Origin: Croceivirga sp.
Lineage (GTDB): Bacteria > Bacteroidota > Bacteroidia > Flavobacteriales > Flavobacteriaceae
Length of the DNA stretch: 64,000 nt
Reading direction: 5' to 3'
NCBI GenBank assembly: GCA_028281025.1
Contig: JANQKR010000047.1
Location: forward strand, 1 to 64,000
The position numbers and the translations under genes are program-made. The notes under the pieces were generated by a model. It saw only the letters and a program-made list of their open reading frames with translations, ran no database searches and was not told the DNA's origin. Shown one piece after another: positions 49,795 through 60,944 of the stretch; within the stretch, counting starts at the first letter, position 1, and each line of letters opens with the position of its first letter.

Positions 49795-52194
49795 TTAAAA
49801 TTTGAAATTATAGGTGATGGCCGGAACAATTCCGAAGATTGAGGTTCGAATGGCTTCATTCCTACCTGTATCCTGATTCTGCCTAAAATTGATGGATGCC
49901 GCATTTAAACGGCTATAGACATTATAAACACTGAACACCCATTCTGATTGAAAGGCACTGTTGCGATTCTTTTTTGGGGTGAAGGTAGCGGAAATGTCCA
50001 GACGGTGATAATCCGGTAATCTCGTTTGGTTCCTTAGGCCAAAAAAGGGAACAACCAATTCCTCAAATTCAAATTGCCCTACGGGGTAGTTTGTTGGTTG
50101 TCCCGTTTGAAAAATGAAATTGGCATTAAAACTCCATTTGGTGTTCAGTTCGTAGTTCCCAAAAAGGGCAATATCATGGGTTTTGTCAAAAGGGGTAGGA
50201 TACCATTCTCCCAGGTTGATGCCCGTCTCCAAATTGGAACGACCATTGTCCACAACGGGATCCCGGCCCGGTGTTCGTTGTTCCGATCGCGAAAGGGTAT
50301 AGGCCAGCCAACCTTGAAAACGGCCCTCGTTCTTTCGCAATAATAGTTCAAGTCCATAAGCACGGGCCTCCCCATTTAAAATAACTTGCTCAATGGCATC
50401 GTTTGCTATCAAATCGGCGCCGTCAATATAATCGATTCGGTTCTGAATATCCTTATAAAAACCCTCAATCTCCAAGGTAAATTCGCCTCCCTTAAGGTTC
50501 CTAAAATAGCCCAGGGCATACTGATCCAATAATTGGGGCTCTATAAAAGGACCACTTGGTGTCCATACATCCAATGGAGTAGGGGAACTGGTGTTCGAAA
50601 GTAGATGCAGGTATTGGGCCAATCGCGTGTAACTGGCCTTAATGGAATTATCGTTATTTATGACATACGCTGCCGAGACCCTTGGTTCTAAATTGAAAAA
50701 TGTACTTAGGTTACCTCTCCTACCTGGGTTAATGCTGTCAATGGGGGTAGCTTCCCTATAAATCAATTGAAACGGGTCGAATAAAACGGGCTGGTTATTT
50801 TCGTAAACGAACAGCTCGTCTTGGCCTAAACGGGTAAACTGACTCACCCTAAGACCATAATTGATACTTAGGTCTTTTGTAATTTTTTGCTCAACATCCA
50901 CATATGCTGCCGCCTCGTTCGCATATTTTTTGGTCAATTGATCGGCAACAATTCCGGAATCTTCACTATTTGGTTTTATCTCGCCGGGATTAAACACATA
51001 ATAAATAGTATTGAGCCCGTAATTGATTTGGAGCTTATCGTTCAAATAGTGCTTTAGGTCATATTTTAAGTTGAAATTCTGAATACCGGAATCCCATTCA
51101 AAACCCACAAAATCCAATTCCAATCCGTAGAAATAATCGGAATAGATCAGGGAAAGGTTGGAGAACAATTTGTCTGAAAACAAATGGTTCCACCTAAAAT
51201 TACCTACAGCATTCCCATAAGTGTTGACAAAACTATCATTGATGCTAAAGAGGTCACGTCCAAAATATCCAGACAGGAATATGCTGTTCCGTTCATTTAT
51301 TCGATGGCTTATTTTGGTGTTCAGATCATAGAAATAAGCGCTGTTGTCAATATCAAAAAGTGGAAGGAAAAGATGGGCATAAGAGGCTCGACCCCCTGCG
51401 AGAAATGCCGTACGGTCCTTTATTATTGGACCTTCCACCAAGAGTCGGCTCGCTACGGCCCCTATTCCTCCATTTACTTTTAACTCCTTACTGTTCCCTT
51501 CTTTTTGAAAGATTTCCAAAACCGAGGAAACCCTACCGCCATAACGGGAAGGGATACCTCCTTTGAAGAGTTTCACATCCTTTATGGCATCGGGATTGAA
51601 TACCGAGAAAAAGCCGAAAAGGTGGGAGGAATTAAAAATAATGGCTTCGTCCAATAGGATGAGGTTTTGATCTGTAGCGCCACCACGTACATTAAAACCG
51701 GACGAGGCTTCCCCAGCGTTGGTAACTCCGGGTAAAAGTACCAAAGACCTGATGACATCCGCTTCTCCAAGAACAACGGGAACTTTTTTTATGGTTTCCA
51801 CCGATAAGGTGTTGACACTCATTTGTGGTTTTCGGATGTCCATCCGTTCTGCATTTTCCGTAACGATGACCTCATCGAGTTGTTCCGCCTTTTCTTGAAG
51901 GTTAAAATCAAGTTTAAGATTCGAATTCAGCGAAACCGATTGGCGGATATCCTGAAATCCTATATAGCTAATGACAATGTTGTATTCCCCTTCGGGCAGT
52001 GTAATGGAATAAAAACCGTATTCGTTGGTGGAGGTTCCCGTTCCAAGGTCTTGAATGGCAATGGTAACCCCAATGAGTGTTTCGTTACTTGTGGCTTCCC
52101 TTACTGTTCCACTTATGGTATATTTTTGTTGGGCATTGACCACACAAATGGAGTACAACAGCGTTGCGTGAAGCAACAGTAATCTTTTGGCCAT
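49795..52194 (-). CDS. TonB-dependent receptor with carboxypeptidase regulatory-like domain
   Basis: The protein has 799 residues, with a signal peptide (ICVVNAQQ, ending near 21). A CarboxypepD_reg-like domain (25-105, GTGTSTNEYGFYSITLPEGE) is followed by a plug (about 110-230). The plug opens LDEVIVTENAERMDI and contains GFNVRGGATDQNLILLDEA and SRYGGRVSSVLEI. The barrel ends PAITYNFKF. Together with the downstream DUF4249 gene it forms a two-gene uptake unit; the ligand (metal chelate, peptide or glycan) cannot be read from the sequence. Confidence 0.88.
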   Translation of the reverse strand: MAKRLLLLHATLLYSICVVNAQQKYTISGTVREATSNETLIGVTIAIQDLGTGTSTNEYGFYSITLPEGEYNIVISYIGFQDIRQSVSLNSNLKLDFNLQEKAEQLDEVIVTENAERMDIRKPQMSVNTLSVETIKKVPVVLGEADVIRSLVLLPGVTNAGEASSGFNVRGGATDQNLILLDEAIIFNSSHLFGFFSVFNPDAIKDVKLFKGGIPSRYGGRVSSVLEIFQKEGNSKELKVNGGIGAVASRLLVEGPIIKDRTAFLAGGRASYAHLFLPLFDIDNSAYFYDLNTKISHRINERNSIFLSGYFGRDLFSINDSFVNTYGNAVGNFRWNHLFSDKLFSNLSLIYSDYFYGLELDFVGFEWDSGIQNFNLKYDLKHYLNDKLQINYGLNTIYYVFNPGEIKPNSEDSGIVADQLTKKYANEAAAYVDVEQKITKDLSINYGLRVSQFTRLGQDELFVYENNQPVLFDPFQLIYREATPIDSINPGRRGNLSTFFNLEPRVSAAYVINNDNSIKASYTRLAQYLHLLSNTSSPTPLDVWTPSGPFIEPQLLDQYALGYFRNLKGGEFTLEIEGFYKDIQNRIDYIDGADLIANDAIEQVILNGEARAYGLELLLRKNEGRFQGWLAYTLSRSEQRTPGRDPVVDNGRSNLETGINLGEWYPTPFDKTHDIALFGNYELNTKWSFNANFIFQTGQPTNYPVGQFEFEELVVPFFGLRNQTRLPDYHRLDISATFTPKKNRNSAFQSEWVFSVYNVYSRLNAASINFRQNQDTGRNEAIRTSIFGIVPAITYNFKF

Positions 52195-52667
52195 TAATTT
52201 GGTTTTCCTAAAGTTAAGGATTCTCCATATTGATGCATAACTTTTGAACCGTTTTAAGATGCATATTTGATGCGCTGCAAAAACATATTAAGCAACGTTG
52301 GTTGGATATATTTTTTATCAACCAAAATCCGTCAAATTGAGTGGTTTTTCGAAATGAAATGAAGAAAAATTGTATCGAACGGGATTTTGCAAGAAAATTA
52401 CTTGCCTGCCTGCCGGCTGCAGGGCAGGCAGGTTTTTCGATACATTTTTGATGTCGCAAAAACACTCAAAATGACATAATTTTCTTATATCGAACTCACG
52501 TTAAATACCCTAAAAAAGCTGTAGAACGTTCGGGGGATACCCCTTGGGCAAACGGCCATTTATCATATGCCGTTCAATGGGACGTATTCCGGGACGGCAG
52601 TTGCCGGGTTCAACCTCTTGGCCGTCCCAGTGCTTCAAATACCGTTGTCCTTGAAGTGAAAGATGCC
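52195..52667. other. 473-bp intergenic region: palindrome and structured island
   Basis: No gene can be supported. It holds a strong GC-rich palindrome at 52405-52432 and a structured, more GC-rich stretch at about 52515-52660. In that stretch GGGACGGC (52591-52598) pairs with GCCGTCCC (52621-52628). A minus-strand frame without ATG stays open for about 55 codons in the same stretch and ends at the TAG near 52517; see the findings. Confidence 0.6.
52405..52432. repeat. GC-rich palindrome CCTGCCTGCC...GGCAGGCAGG
   Basis: Ten-base arms CCTGCCTGCC (52405-52414) and GGCAGGCAGG (52423-52432) flank the eight-base spacer GGCTGCAG and are followed by TTTTT on the plus strand. It looks like an intrinsic terminator, but no plus-strand gene lies upstream, so it is more likely a dispersed palindromic repeat. 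Confidence 0.75.
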
Positions 52668-55028
<2,361 letters not shown>

Positions 55029-55053
55029 TTAAAACTTTTTTCAAGACTTGAAC

Positions 55054-55254
55054 TTAACGTTGCCGTCTTGCCCGTACCTTGCGGTAAGTTTTGAAAAGAG
55101 TTCTAAAACGTTTGGATCTCCGGTTTTCCCCAATCTTACGATTTGACAAGACCAAAGTCTTATTTGCCGCCCACTGTACCATCAAGATGAAAAATTGCTC
55201 TTTCGCCCGCACATGGTACGCATGTCGTTCGTTTGCACCGAAATGCGCACTCAC
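55054..55254 (-). CDS. Possible small basic protein
   Basis: A 66-codon frame beginning GTG (55252-55254), giving a strongly basic peptide with C-terminal FRTLFKTYRKVRARRQR and a central hydrophobic patch FFILMVQWAANKTLVL. I do not recognise it. It is supported by a terminator-like hairpin 28 bp downstream on the same strand. Against it, the start is GTG, no clear promoter was found, and the length is within chance. A shorter form from the internal ATG (FFILMVQ) would have 42 residues. It could be a nucleic-acid-binding or membrane-active peptide. Confidence 0.35.
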   Translation of the reverse strand: MSAHFGANERHAYHVRAKEQFFILMVQWAANKTLVLSNRKIGENRRSKRFRTLFKTYRKVRARRQR

Positions 55255-55467
55255 AACATGATTTACTTTTTGATCAGTAGTGTTACCAACTAAAAATAAA
55301 CCTCATGGACCACACTTCAAAGAACGCTTGCTTTAAAGGAACCAATCAAAGTTGCCCTCTCATGATTCTTTTGTAAATATATCTTAAAATTATTGTTGGG
55401 CAAGAAAATTAAATGACTAAAAATCAACATTTTATAAACTACTGTTATTAACAATTGTTCATAAAAA

Positions 55468-55490
55468 AAGCATCCCATATAGGATGCTTT
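55468..55490 (-). terminator. Intrinsic terminator of rplS
   Basis: On the minus strand AAAGCATCC...GGATGCTTT closes a short loop and is followed by a run of Ts (seen as AAAAAAA at 55463-55469 on the plus strand). It lies 23 bp after the rplS stop. Confidence 0.85.
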
Positions 55491-55512
55491 GCTGTAAAAG
55501 TTTTCACTACGT

Positions 55513-55863
55513 TTAAGAACGTACTTCCTTAATACGGGCTTTCTTACCGGTAAGACCCCTGAAGTAAAAGATTCGGGCCCTACGTACTTTACCTTTTTTG
55601 TTGACTTCAATTTTCTGAAGTGCCGGCATGTTGATTGGGAAGATACGCTCTACGCCAACCGTACCTGACATCTTTCTAATGGTGAATGTTTCGGTGATTC
55701 CGCTTCCACGTCTTTGGATGACCACCCCTTTAAAAAACTGGGTACGCGTTTTTTCACCTTCCTTAATTTCGTAGTAAACCGTAATGGTATCACCAGAGGA
55801 AAAATTTGGGAACTCCTTTTTCTCTACCAACTCGTTTTCTACAAATTTTACTAAAGACTCCAT
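55513..55863 (-). CDS. rplS: 50S ribosomal protein L19
   Basis: The 116-residue bL19, at the 30S-50S interface. The conserved segments are FSSGDTITVYYEIKEGEKTR, FKGVVIQRRGSGITETFTIRK and GVERIFPINMPALQKIEV, ending YFRGLTGKKARIKE. In many bacteria trmD directly precedes rplS. Here a 129-bp gap with its own -7 element separates them, so rplS is at least partly independent. Confidence 0.97.
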   Translation of the reverse strand: MESLVKFVENELVEKKEFPNFSSGDTITVYYEIKEGEKTRTQFFKGVVIQRRGSGITETFTIRKMSGTVGVERIFPINMPALQKIEVNKKGKVRRARIFYFRGLTGKKARIKEVRS

Positions 55864-55937
55864 TTTTCTATTTCGTTTATGGATTTATCCAAAACCAACA
55901 TTCACGTCCTTCGCCAGAGGTTGATTTTTCTGGACTG

Positions 55938-55945
55938 CAAAATTA
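55938..55945 (-). promoter_or_regulatory. Probable -7 element of rplS
   Basis: The minus strand reads TAATTTTG, a TAnnTTTG match, giving a start near 55934 and a leader of about 70 bases, long enough for autogenous control by a ribosomal protein. Confidence 0.5.
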
Positions 55946-55992
55946 GTCTATATTTTGAAATGGACAACCGGTTGGGAAAAAAATATAAAAAA

Positions 55993-56670
55993 TCAATCTT
56001 CCAGTAAATCCGGTCTTCTTTTCTGTGTGTGCTTTAGGGCTTCCTCTTCCCTCCATTCTTCAATTTTGGGCGTATTCCCACTCATTAAAATGGAGGGTAC
56101 TTCCCATTCCTTATAACAAGATGGTCGGGTATAAACGGGAGGCGCCAAAAGATTGTCCTGGAAAGTGTCGGTAAGGGCGGAAGTTTCATCATTCAAAACT
56201 CCGGGCAGTAGGCGTATTATGGAATCCGATAGTACCGCTGCTGCCAGTTCACCCCCGGAAAGGACATAATCCCCAATGGATATCTCCATGGTCACCAATT
56301 GGTCACGTACCCTTTGGTCAACACCCTTATAGTGTCCGCAAAGCATAATAATGTTCTGTCTTAGGGACAATTCGTTGGCCATGCCCTGGTTCAATTGTTC
56401 CCCGTCTGGGGTCATGTAAATGACTTCGTCATAATTTCGCTGTCCTTTTAGTTCCGAAATGCACTTATCAATAGGTTCGATCATCAAAACCATTCCTGCG
56501 CCCCCGCCAAATTGGTAGTCATCCACCTGTTTGTAATTCCCAATACCATAGTCCCTGAGGTTATGGATTTCAACTTCAACGAGGTCCTTGTCAATCGCAC
56601 GCCTGAGGATGGAGGCATCAAAAGGACTTTTGAGCAATTCTGGTAAAACGGTAATTATATCAATGCGCAT
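55993..56670 (-). CDS. trmD: tRNA (guanine37-N1)-methyltransferase
   Basis: Methylates G37 next to the anticodon, preventing frameshifts. The protein has 225 residues from the ATG at 56670. SPOUT-family landmarks are [52 protein letters not shown] and the knot [20 protein letters not shown], plus [12 protein letters not shown]. The in-frame extension to 56724 runs back to within 26 bp of the GNAT stop and has no TrmD similarity. It is the last gene of a minus-strand trio: coiled-coil protein, GNAT, trmD. Confidence 0.96.
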   Translation of the reverse strand: MRIDIITVLPELLKSPFDASILRRAIDKDLVEVEIHNLRDYGIGNYKQVDDYQFGGGAGMVLMIEPIDKCISELKGQRNYDEVIYMTPDGEQLNQGMANELSLRQNIIMLCGHYKGVDQRVRDQLVTMEISIGDYVLSGGELAAAVLSDSIIRLLPGVLNDETSALTDTFQDNLLAPPVYTRPSCYKEWEVPSILMSGNTPKIEEWREEEALKHTQKRRPDLLED

Positions 56671-56696
56671 ATCTACCCTGGATTGGACCAAAACAA

Positions 56697-57152
56697 CTAT
56701 AGGTCTAGGTCCGTGTTGGTCCAAAAATAGTGGAAATACCCGGCATCTTTCTTCCAGCCCAATTTTTCATAAAGTACTTGTGCAGGGTTATCCATGGCCG
56801 TTTCCAACGCCAATCCTTTAAATTGGGATGATTTGCACACTTTTTTGGCTTCGGTCAAAAGACCTTCACCAATTCCTTTCCCACGGAATTCCGGTTTTAC
56901 ATAAAGGTCATTTAAAATGTAAAAAGATTGTAGGGAAACCGAGGAGTACGTCGTGTACAATTGCGTGAAGCCAACAGCTTCACCAGCCCAAAATGCGATA
57001 AGTACAATGGACTGTTCATTGGAAAGGCGCACCCTAAGAAAGTTATGGGCGGTTTCAATATCGGATTCCTGTTTATAGAAAACACGATACGCATCAAATA
57101 AAGGGGCAATGATAGGAACATCCCGTGCCGTAGCACGAATGATTTTTAGCAT
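56697..57152 (-). CDS. GNAT-family N-acetyltransferase
   Basis: The protein has 151 residues with the acetyl-CoA fold. Motif A is [26 protein letters not shown] (about 88-113, pyrophosphate loop RGKGIGEG). Motif B is [21 protein letters not shown] (about 122-142). The substrate is unknown. It starts 13 bp after the coiled-coil gene and ends 26 bp before trmD, so it belongs to that operon. Confidence 0.9.
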   Translation of the reverse strand: MLKIIRATARDVPIIAPLFDAYRVFYKQESDIETAHNFLRVRLSNEQSIVLIAFWAGEAVGFTQLYTTYSSVSLQSFYILNDLYVKPEFRGKGIGEGLLTEAKKVCKSSQFKGLALETAMDNPAQVLYEKLGWKKDAGYFHYFWTNTDLDL

Positions 57153-57165
57153 GGCCTAGTTGGGA

Positions 57166-57777
57166 TTAGGAACTTTTTTTGTTTTTATTACGCTCGTCAT
57201 GGAGTTCCCTACTTATCTTTTGTTCACGCTCCAAGGCCCTTCTTCGGTGTTGTTCGTATTCTTCTTCCAGGTCGGCCAAGGCCGTTTTTGCCTGTTGGGT
57301 CAATGTATTACTACTTCTGAACTTAAAGACAAAAAAGATCAAAAAGATGATTAGACCCACAATTATGGACCACACCACCAGTTTGTAGGTAGATTTTGAA
57401 ATCAAACTTCCAAAGAACGGCATACTGTCCTTTTCCTCAGTAATCTGATTTAGATTTTTGGTGGTTTCATCCAGTTTTGCATTCAACGAACCAATGGCAG
57501 TCTCATTCTCCGCAATAGTGGATTTAAGACTATTGATGGTATTGTTGGCCGTGCTTATGGAGTCCAACACATTTTTTTGTAAGGCATTCAACTCTATTAA
57601 ACGGACCACTTCATAGCGTTTTCCGTTTTGTCTATAATTGGTGGACTTTCTAATGACAGTCTCAAACTGGCCTTGAATGGAGTTGTCGTCCTGTAGGGTT
57701 CGCCCCTGTTCATTTTGGGCCTTTAGGGTCACTGCACAAACGAACAGTGCAATGAAAAGTACGATGAGGTTTTTCAT
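57166..57777 (-). CDS. Exported/membrane coiled-coil protein of unknown function
   Basis: The protein has 203 residues, with a signal peptide (ALFVCAVTLKAQ, ending near 20). A periplasmic coiled coil (about 65-120, LNALQKNVLDSISTANNTIN) and one transmembrane helix (about 132-150, LVVWSIIVGLIIFLIFFVF) follow, then a cytosolic charged helix rich in Glu/Arg/Lys ending NKNKKSS. There is no enzyme motif; in particular, nothing of TrmD, despite sitting in its operon, so a methyltransferase label would be an error of neighbourhood. A structural or sensor-like role is possible. Confidence 0.75.
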   Translation of the reverse strand: MKNLIVLFIALFVCAVTLKAQNEQGRTLQDDNSIQGQFETVIRKSTNYRQNGKRYEVVRLIELNALQKNVLDSISTANNTINSLKSTIAENETAIGSLNAKLDETTKNLNQITEEKDSMPFFGSLISKSTYKLVVWSIIVGLIIFLIFFVFKFRSSNTLTQQAKTALADLEEEYEQHRRRALEREQKISRELHDERNKNKKSS

Positions 57778-57853
57778 AGGTGTTATCTTTAAATTAGGAT
57801 TCAGGGTGGCAACGAAGGTACACCATTACCCAATTATCCCCAAAAACTTCATG

Positions 57854-59302
57854 CTAGTAATAGGTAAACCTCCTTACCCGGGCAATGTATTTGGCCAATC
57901 GAATGACTTGGTGGGAGTAACCAAATTCGTTATCATACCATACATACAGGACAATGTTTTTCCCATCCCCAGAGACTATGGTGGCCTTGCTATCGTAAAT
58001 TGCCGGGGCGGAAGCGCCCACAATATCCGATGAAACCAGTTCATTGCTCAACGAATACTTGATTTGCTCAACCAAATCCCCTTCCAGTGCGTATTTTTTT
58101 AAGATGGTATTTACTGCATCCGAGGAAGTTTTGTGTTTTACCTCCAAATTTAAAATGGCCAGGGATCCGTTGGGTACGGGGACCCTTATGGCATTGGAAG
58201 TCAGTTTTCCCTCCAGTGCGGGAAGGGCCTTTGCCACGGCTTTTCCTGCTCCGGTTTCCGTAATGACCATATTTAAGGCTGCTGCACGACCCCTACGATA
58301 TTTTTTGTGCATATTGTCCACTAAATTCTGGTCGTTTGTGTAGGCATGGATGGTTTCCAAATGTCCCTTTTTAATGCCCAATGAATCCTCTATCACTTTT
58401 AGGACCGGGGTTATGGCATTTGTAGTACAGGACGCGGCTGAATAGATTTTGGTTTTTTCAGGGTCATAATCCCGGTGGTTTACCCCGTGAACAATGTTGG
58501 GAACCTCCTTTCCAGGGGCTGTTAGCAATACCCTTCCACAACCTTTGGATTTTAAATGTTTGGAAAGTGCCTCCTTATCCCTAAAAGCACCGGTATTATC
58601 AATAACAAGGGCATTGTAGATACCATATTTGGTATAATCAATATCTTCTGGCTTACCGGCGGAAATTAAATAAACCGTAGTACCATTGATTACCAGGGCC
58701 TTTTTTTCCCCGTCCACCTCCACTGTCCCGCTGAATTGGCCATGAACGGAATCCGTGCGTAGCAATGCCGCTCTTTTTTCCAGCACTTCGGTAGTGATTT
58801 CCCCACGGGTAACAATGGCCCTTAACCTTAACTGGTTTCCCTTTCCTGTTTTTGCCATCAGTTCCCTTGCCAAAAGACGACCAATCCTTCCAAAACCATA
58901 CAGTACCACATCTTTTGGTTTGATTTCCCTTGTTTTTTCGGCACCTTTCAGCTTGTCCAGAACAAAAGACTTCACGTTATGGTGACCGTTGTCTTGGGAA
59001 TGGTACTCATAGGTAAGCTTTCCGATATCGATTTTTGCGGGAGGCATTGGAATGTCATTGATGGCCCTAAGGATTTCCACCGAATCAAAAATGGAAATGG
59101 GTTTCTGGACAAACTCACCGGCGTACTCATGTAAGTTAATGATATCGCTTACATTTTTATCGATGACCTGATTTTTGAACAGTACAATTTCAATGGCCTT
59201 GTCGTACCAAAGATCACTAATTATTTTAATGAATTCGGTGGTGGCTTTTCTTCTGTCGGCCTGGAATGCCAATTCTTTTTCGTACGATTTAATATCGCTC
59301 AT
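57854..59302 (-). CDS. gap: Extended glyceraldehyde-3-phosphate dehydrogenase
   Basis: The protein has 482 residues, about 140 more than the standard enzyme. Residues 1-130 are a helical N-terminal domain (KELAFQADRRKATTEFIKII) unlike the catalytic fold. The GAPDH core starts at VVLYGFGRIGR (GFGRIG 136-141) and contains catalytic C292 in SAASCTTNAITP and H319 in ETIHAYTNDQ, with the C-terminal WYDNEFGYSHQVIRL. The residue after the second beta strand is not the usual Asp for NAD (RAIVTRGE), so NADP use is possible. This long form is known in some bacteria and protists. It has its own -7 element at 59326. Confidence 0.9.
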   Translation of the reverse strand: MSDIKSYEKELAFQADRRKATTEFIKIISDLWYDKAIEIVLFKNQVIDKNVSDIINLHEYAGEFVQKPISIFDSVEILRAINDIPMPPAKIDIGKLTYEYHSQDNGHHNVKSFVLDKLKGAEKTREIKPKDVVLYGFGRIGRLLARELMAKTGKGNQLRLRAIVTRGEITTEVLEKRAALLRTDSVHGQFSGTVEVDGEKKALVINGTTVYLISAGKPEDIDYTKYGIYNALVIDNTGAFRDKEALSKHLKSKGCGRVLLTAPGKEVPNIVHGVNHRDYDPEKTKIYSAASCTTNAITPVLKVIEDSLGIKKGHLETIHAYTNDQNLVDNMHKKYRRGRAAALNMVITETGAGKAVAKALPALEGKLTSNAIRVPVPNGSLAILNLEVKHKTSSDAVNTILKKYALEGDLVEQIKYSLSNELVSSDIVGASAPAIYDSKATIVSGDGKNIVLYVWYDNEFGYSHQVIRLAKYIARVRRFTYY

Positions 59303-59325
59303 GGAAGGTGTTTTACATTGAAGCG

Positions 59326-59333
59326 CAAAAATA
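59326..59333 (-). promoter_or_regulatory. Probable -7 element of the extended gap gene
   Basis: The minus strand reads TATTTTTG, a TAnnTTTG match; the start near 59322 gives a leader of about 20 bases before the ATG at 59302. Confidence 0.5.
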
Positions 59334-59373
59334 AAATTTCAAACGATTTCGTAAAAGGGGAAGTGCATAAAAA

Positions 59374-59396
59374 AAACGCCCTGATTCCGGGCGTTT
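59374..59396 (-). terminator. Intrinsic terminator of the DegP-type protease gene
   Basis: AAACGCCC (59374-59381) pairs with GGGCGTTT (59389-59396). On the minus strand the stem is followed by a run of Ts (AAAAAAAA at 59368-59376 on the plus strand). It lies 32 bp after the protease stop and before the gap promoter. Confidence 0.88.
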
Positions 59397-59428
59397 AATT
59401 TATTGTGGCGTATGGACTACGTTACGGG

Positions 59429-60820
59429 TCATTGAAAAATCAATCGTTCCTTTTCCCCATTCTCGTCCAATAGGGTTATGCTGGTCCTTCCATATCTGGA
59501 AATTTTGCCAAATAGGTTTTTGGCATCCTCAATATCCTCAATTTCTTTATCATCCACTTCTATCATTACCTTGTTCAGTAGACCATAGTCACGATATTGC
59601 TCCGGGACACTGGTGATTTTGACCCCACTTTTTATTCCATATGTTTTTTGATCTTCCTCGGATAGGTTTTTCACCTCAATGCCCATAACCGGAAGTCGCT
59701 CCGTTTGCTTTTTCTTAAGAACCACCGGAAAGGTCATTTTTTTTCCGTTCCTATCTATGGTGACCTGAACTTTGTCTCCCGGCCTTTTGGATGAGAGATA
59801 GCCCGTGAGTTCCGAAAACTTGGTCACTTTGACATTACCTACTTTTTTGATGATATCCCCTTCTTTGATGCCTGCCGTTTCCGCACCGGAATCTTCTTCA
59901 ATACCAGCGACGTATACCCCTGCAATTTCATCCAATCCCTCTTCTTTGGCCTGTGGACTGTCCACATTCAATGCAGATATTCCAAGTATTCCTTTTTGTA
60001 CTTTTCCGTATTCCAATAAATCGTCCACAACTTTTTTGGCAATATTACTGGGTACGGCAAAGGAATAGCCCACATACGATCCGGTTTGTGAGGTTATTGC
60101 CGTGTTTATTCCAATGAGGTCCCCATTGGTGTTCACCAATGCACCCCCGCTATTACCAGGGTTGACGGCAGCATCGGTCTGTATAAAGGACTGATTTCTT
60201 CCAGGGGAAATGGAACGTGCCTTGGCACTTACGATTCCGGCAGTAACGGTAGACGTTAAATTGAAGGGATTTCCAACGGCCAACACCCATTCGCCAATCT
60301 TGGCATTGTCCGAATCCCCAAAGGCCAAATAGGGAAGGGGCTTTTCTACAGTGATCTTGAGCAAGGCGATATCCGATGAAGGATCGGCACCAATGATTTC
60401 CGCATCATAACTCTTATTATTGTTCAGGGTAACTTCCAAGGCCCTTGCCTTGTCAATTACATGGTTATTGGTCACAATGTAGCCATCCGGAGAAATAATG
60501 ACACCGGAACCTGTCCCAATCTGTGGTCGTTGTGTGGCTTCAGAGCCATAGAAGAATTCTGCGATGGGGTTTCCCCGACTTACGGTCATATTTTTTACGT
60601 GTACAACAGCATTAACGGTTTTTTCCGCGGCTATGGTAAAATCCACCTCATTGATTCCGGCACCTCTTGGTGATGCGGGAAGGTTTGTCGTAATAAAGGG
60701 AGTTTCTTCATTCTGGGAAACCAAGGTCAACGTTTTTGTTTCAAAAAAATACTTGTACGCCCCTAGGGTAATTCCTCCTGCCAAGAGCGCTACAAGAAAT
60801 AATTGTGCTGTTCTTTTCAT
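59429..60820 (-). CDS. Periplasmic serine protease DegP/HtrA type
   Basis: An envelope protein-quality protease of 463 residues. An N-terminal membrane anchor or signal (7-26) is followed by the trypsin-like domain with catalytic H120 (VTNNHV), D150 (SSDIALLKI) and S224 (NPGNSGGAL), then two PDZ domains from about 275. The first carries VAGIEEDSGAETAGIKEGDIIKKV and SELTGYLSSKRPGDKVQV. There is no SipA/extracytoplasmic additional domain. It is separated from the sigma/DUF4252 module by 42 kb, so no local link to stress control is visible. Confidence 0.94.
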   Translation of the reverse strand: MKRTAQLFLVALLAGGITLGAYKYFFETKTLTLVSQNEETPFITTNLPASPRGAGINEVDFTIAAEKTVNAVVHVKNMTVSRGNPIAEFFYGSEATQRPQIGTGSGVIISPDGYIVTNNHVIDKARALEVTLNNNKSYDAEIIGADPSSDIALLKITVEKPLPYLAFGDSDNAKIGEWVLAVGNPFNLTSTVTAGIVSAKARSISPGRNQSFIQTDAAVNPGNSGGALVNTNGDLIGINTAITSQTGSYVGYSFAVPSNIAKKVVDDLLEYGKVQKGILGISALNVDSPQAKEEGLDEIAGVYVAGIEEDSGAETAGIKEGDIIKKVGNVKVTKFSELTGYLSSKRPGDKVQVTIDRNGKKMTFPVVLKKKQTERLPVMGIEVKNLSEEDQKTYGIKSGVKITSVPEQYRDYGLLNKVMIEVDDKEIEDIEDAKNLFGKISRYGRTSITLLDENGEKERLIFQ

Positions 60821-60932
60821 GGTTCTTTTTATTGATTAAATGCATTTAGCATTTTAAAATTATACATAAATCATACCAGTTTTAACAGTTTAACGCGGTT
60901 TTAACTGGCCATATCCCCTCTGTGGAATGTAC

Positions 60933-60940
60933 TATATTTG
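60933..60940 (+). promoter_or_regulatory. Probable -7 element of dapF (leaderless transcript)
   Basis: TATATTTG lies four bases before the dapF ATG at 60945, so the mRNA would start at or next to the start codon. It also rules out the ATG at 60927, which lies upstream of this element. Confidence 0.55.
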
Positions 60941-60944
60941 CGGC

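Noticed and set aside
52195-52480. Search for a gene after the TonB receptor start (83-codon frame)
   Set aside because: The frame is built from the GC-rich palindrome and low-complexity sequence; no start site or homology-like features.
55317-55610. 97-codon minus-strand frame across the rplS terminator
   Set aside because: It overlaps the 3' end of rplS in another frame and passes through its terminator.
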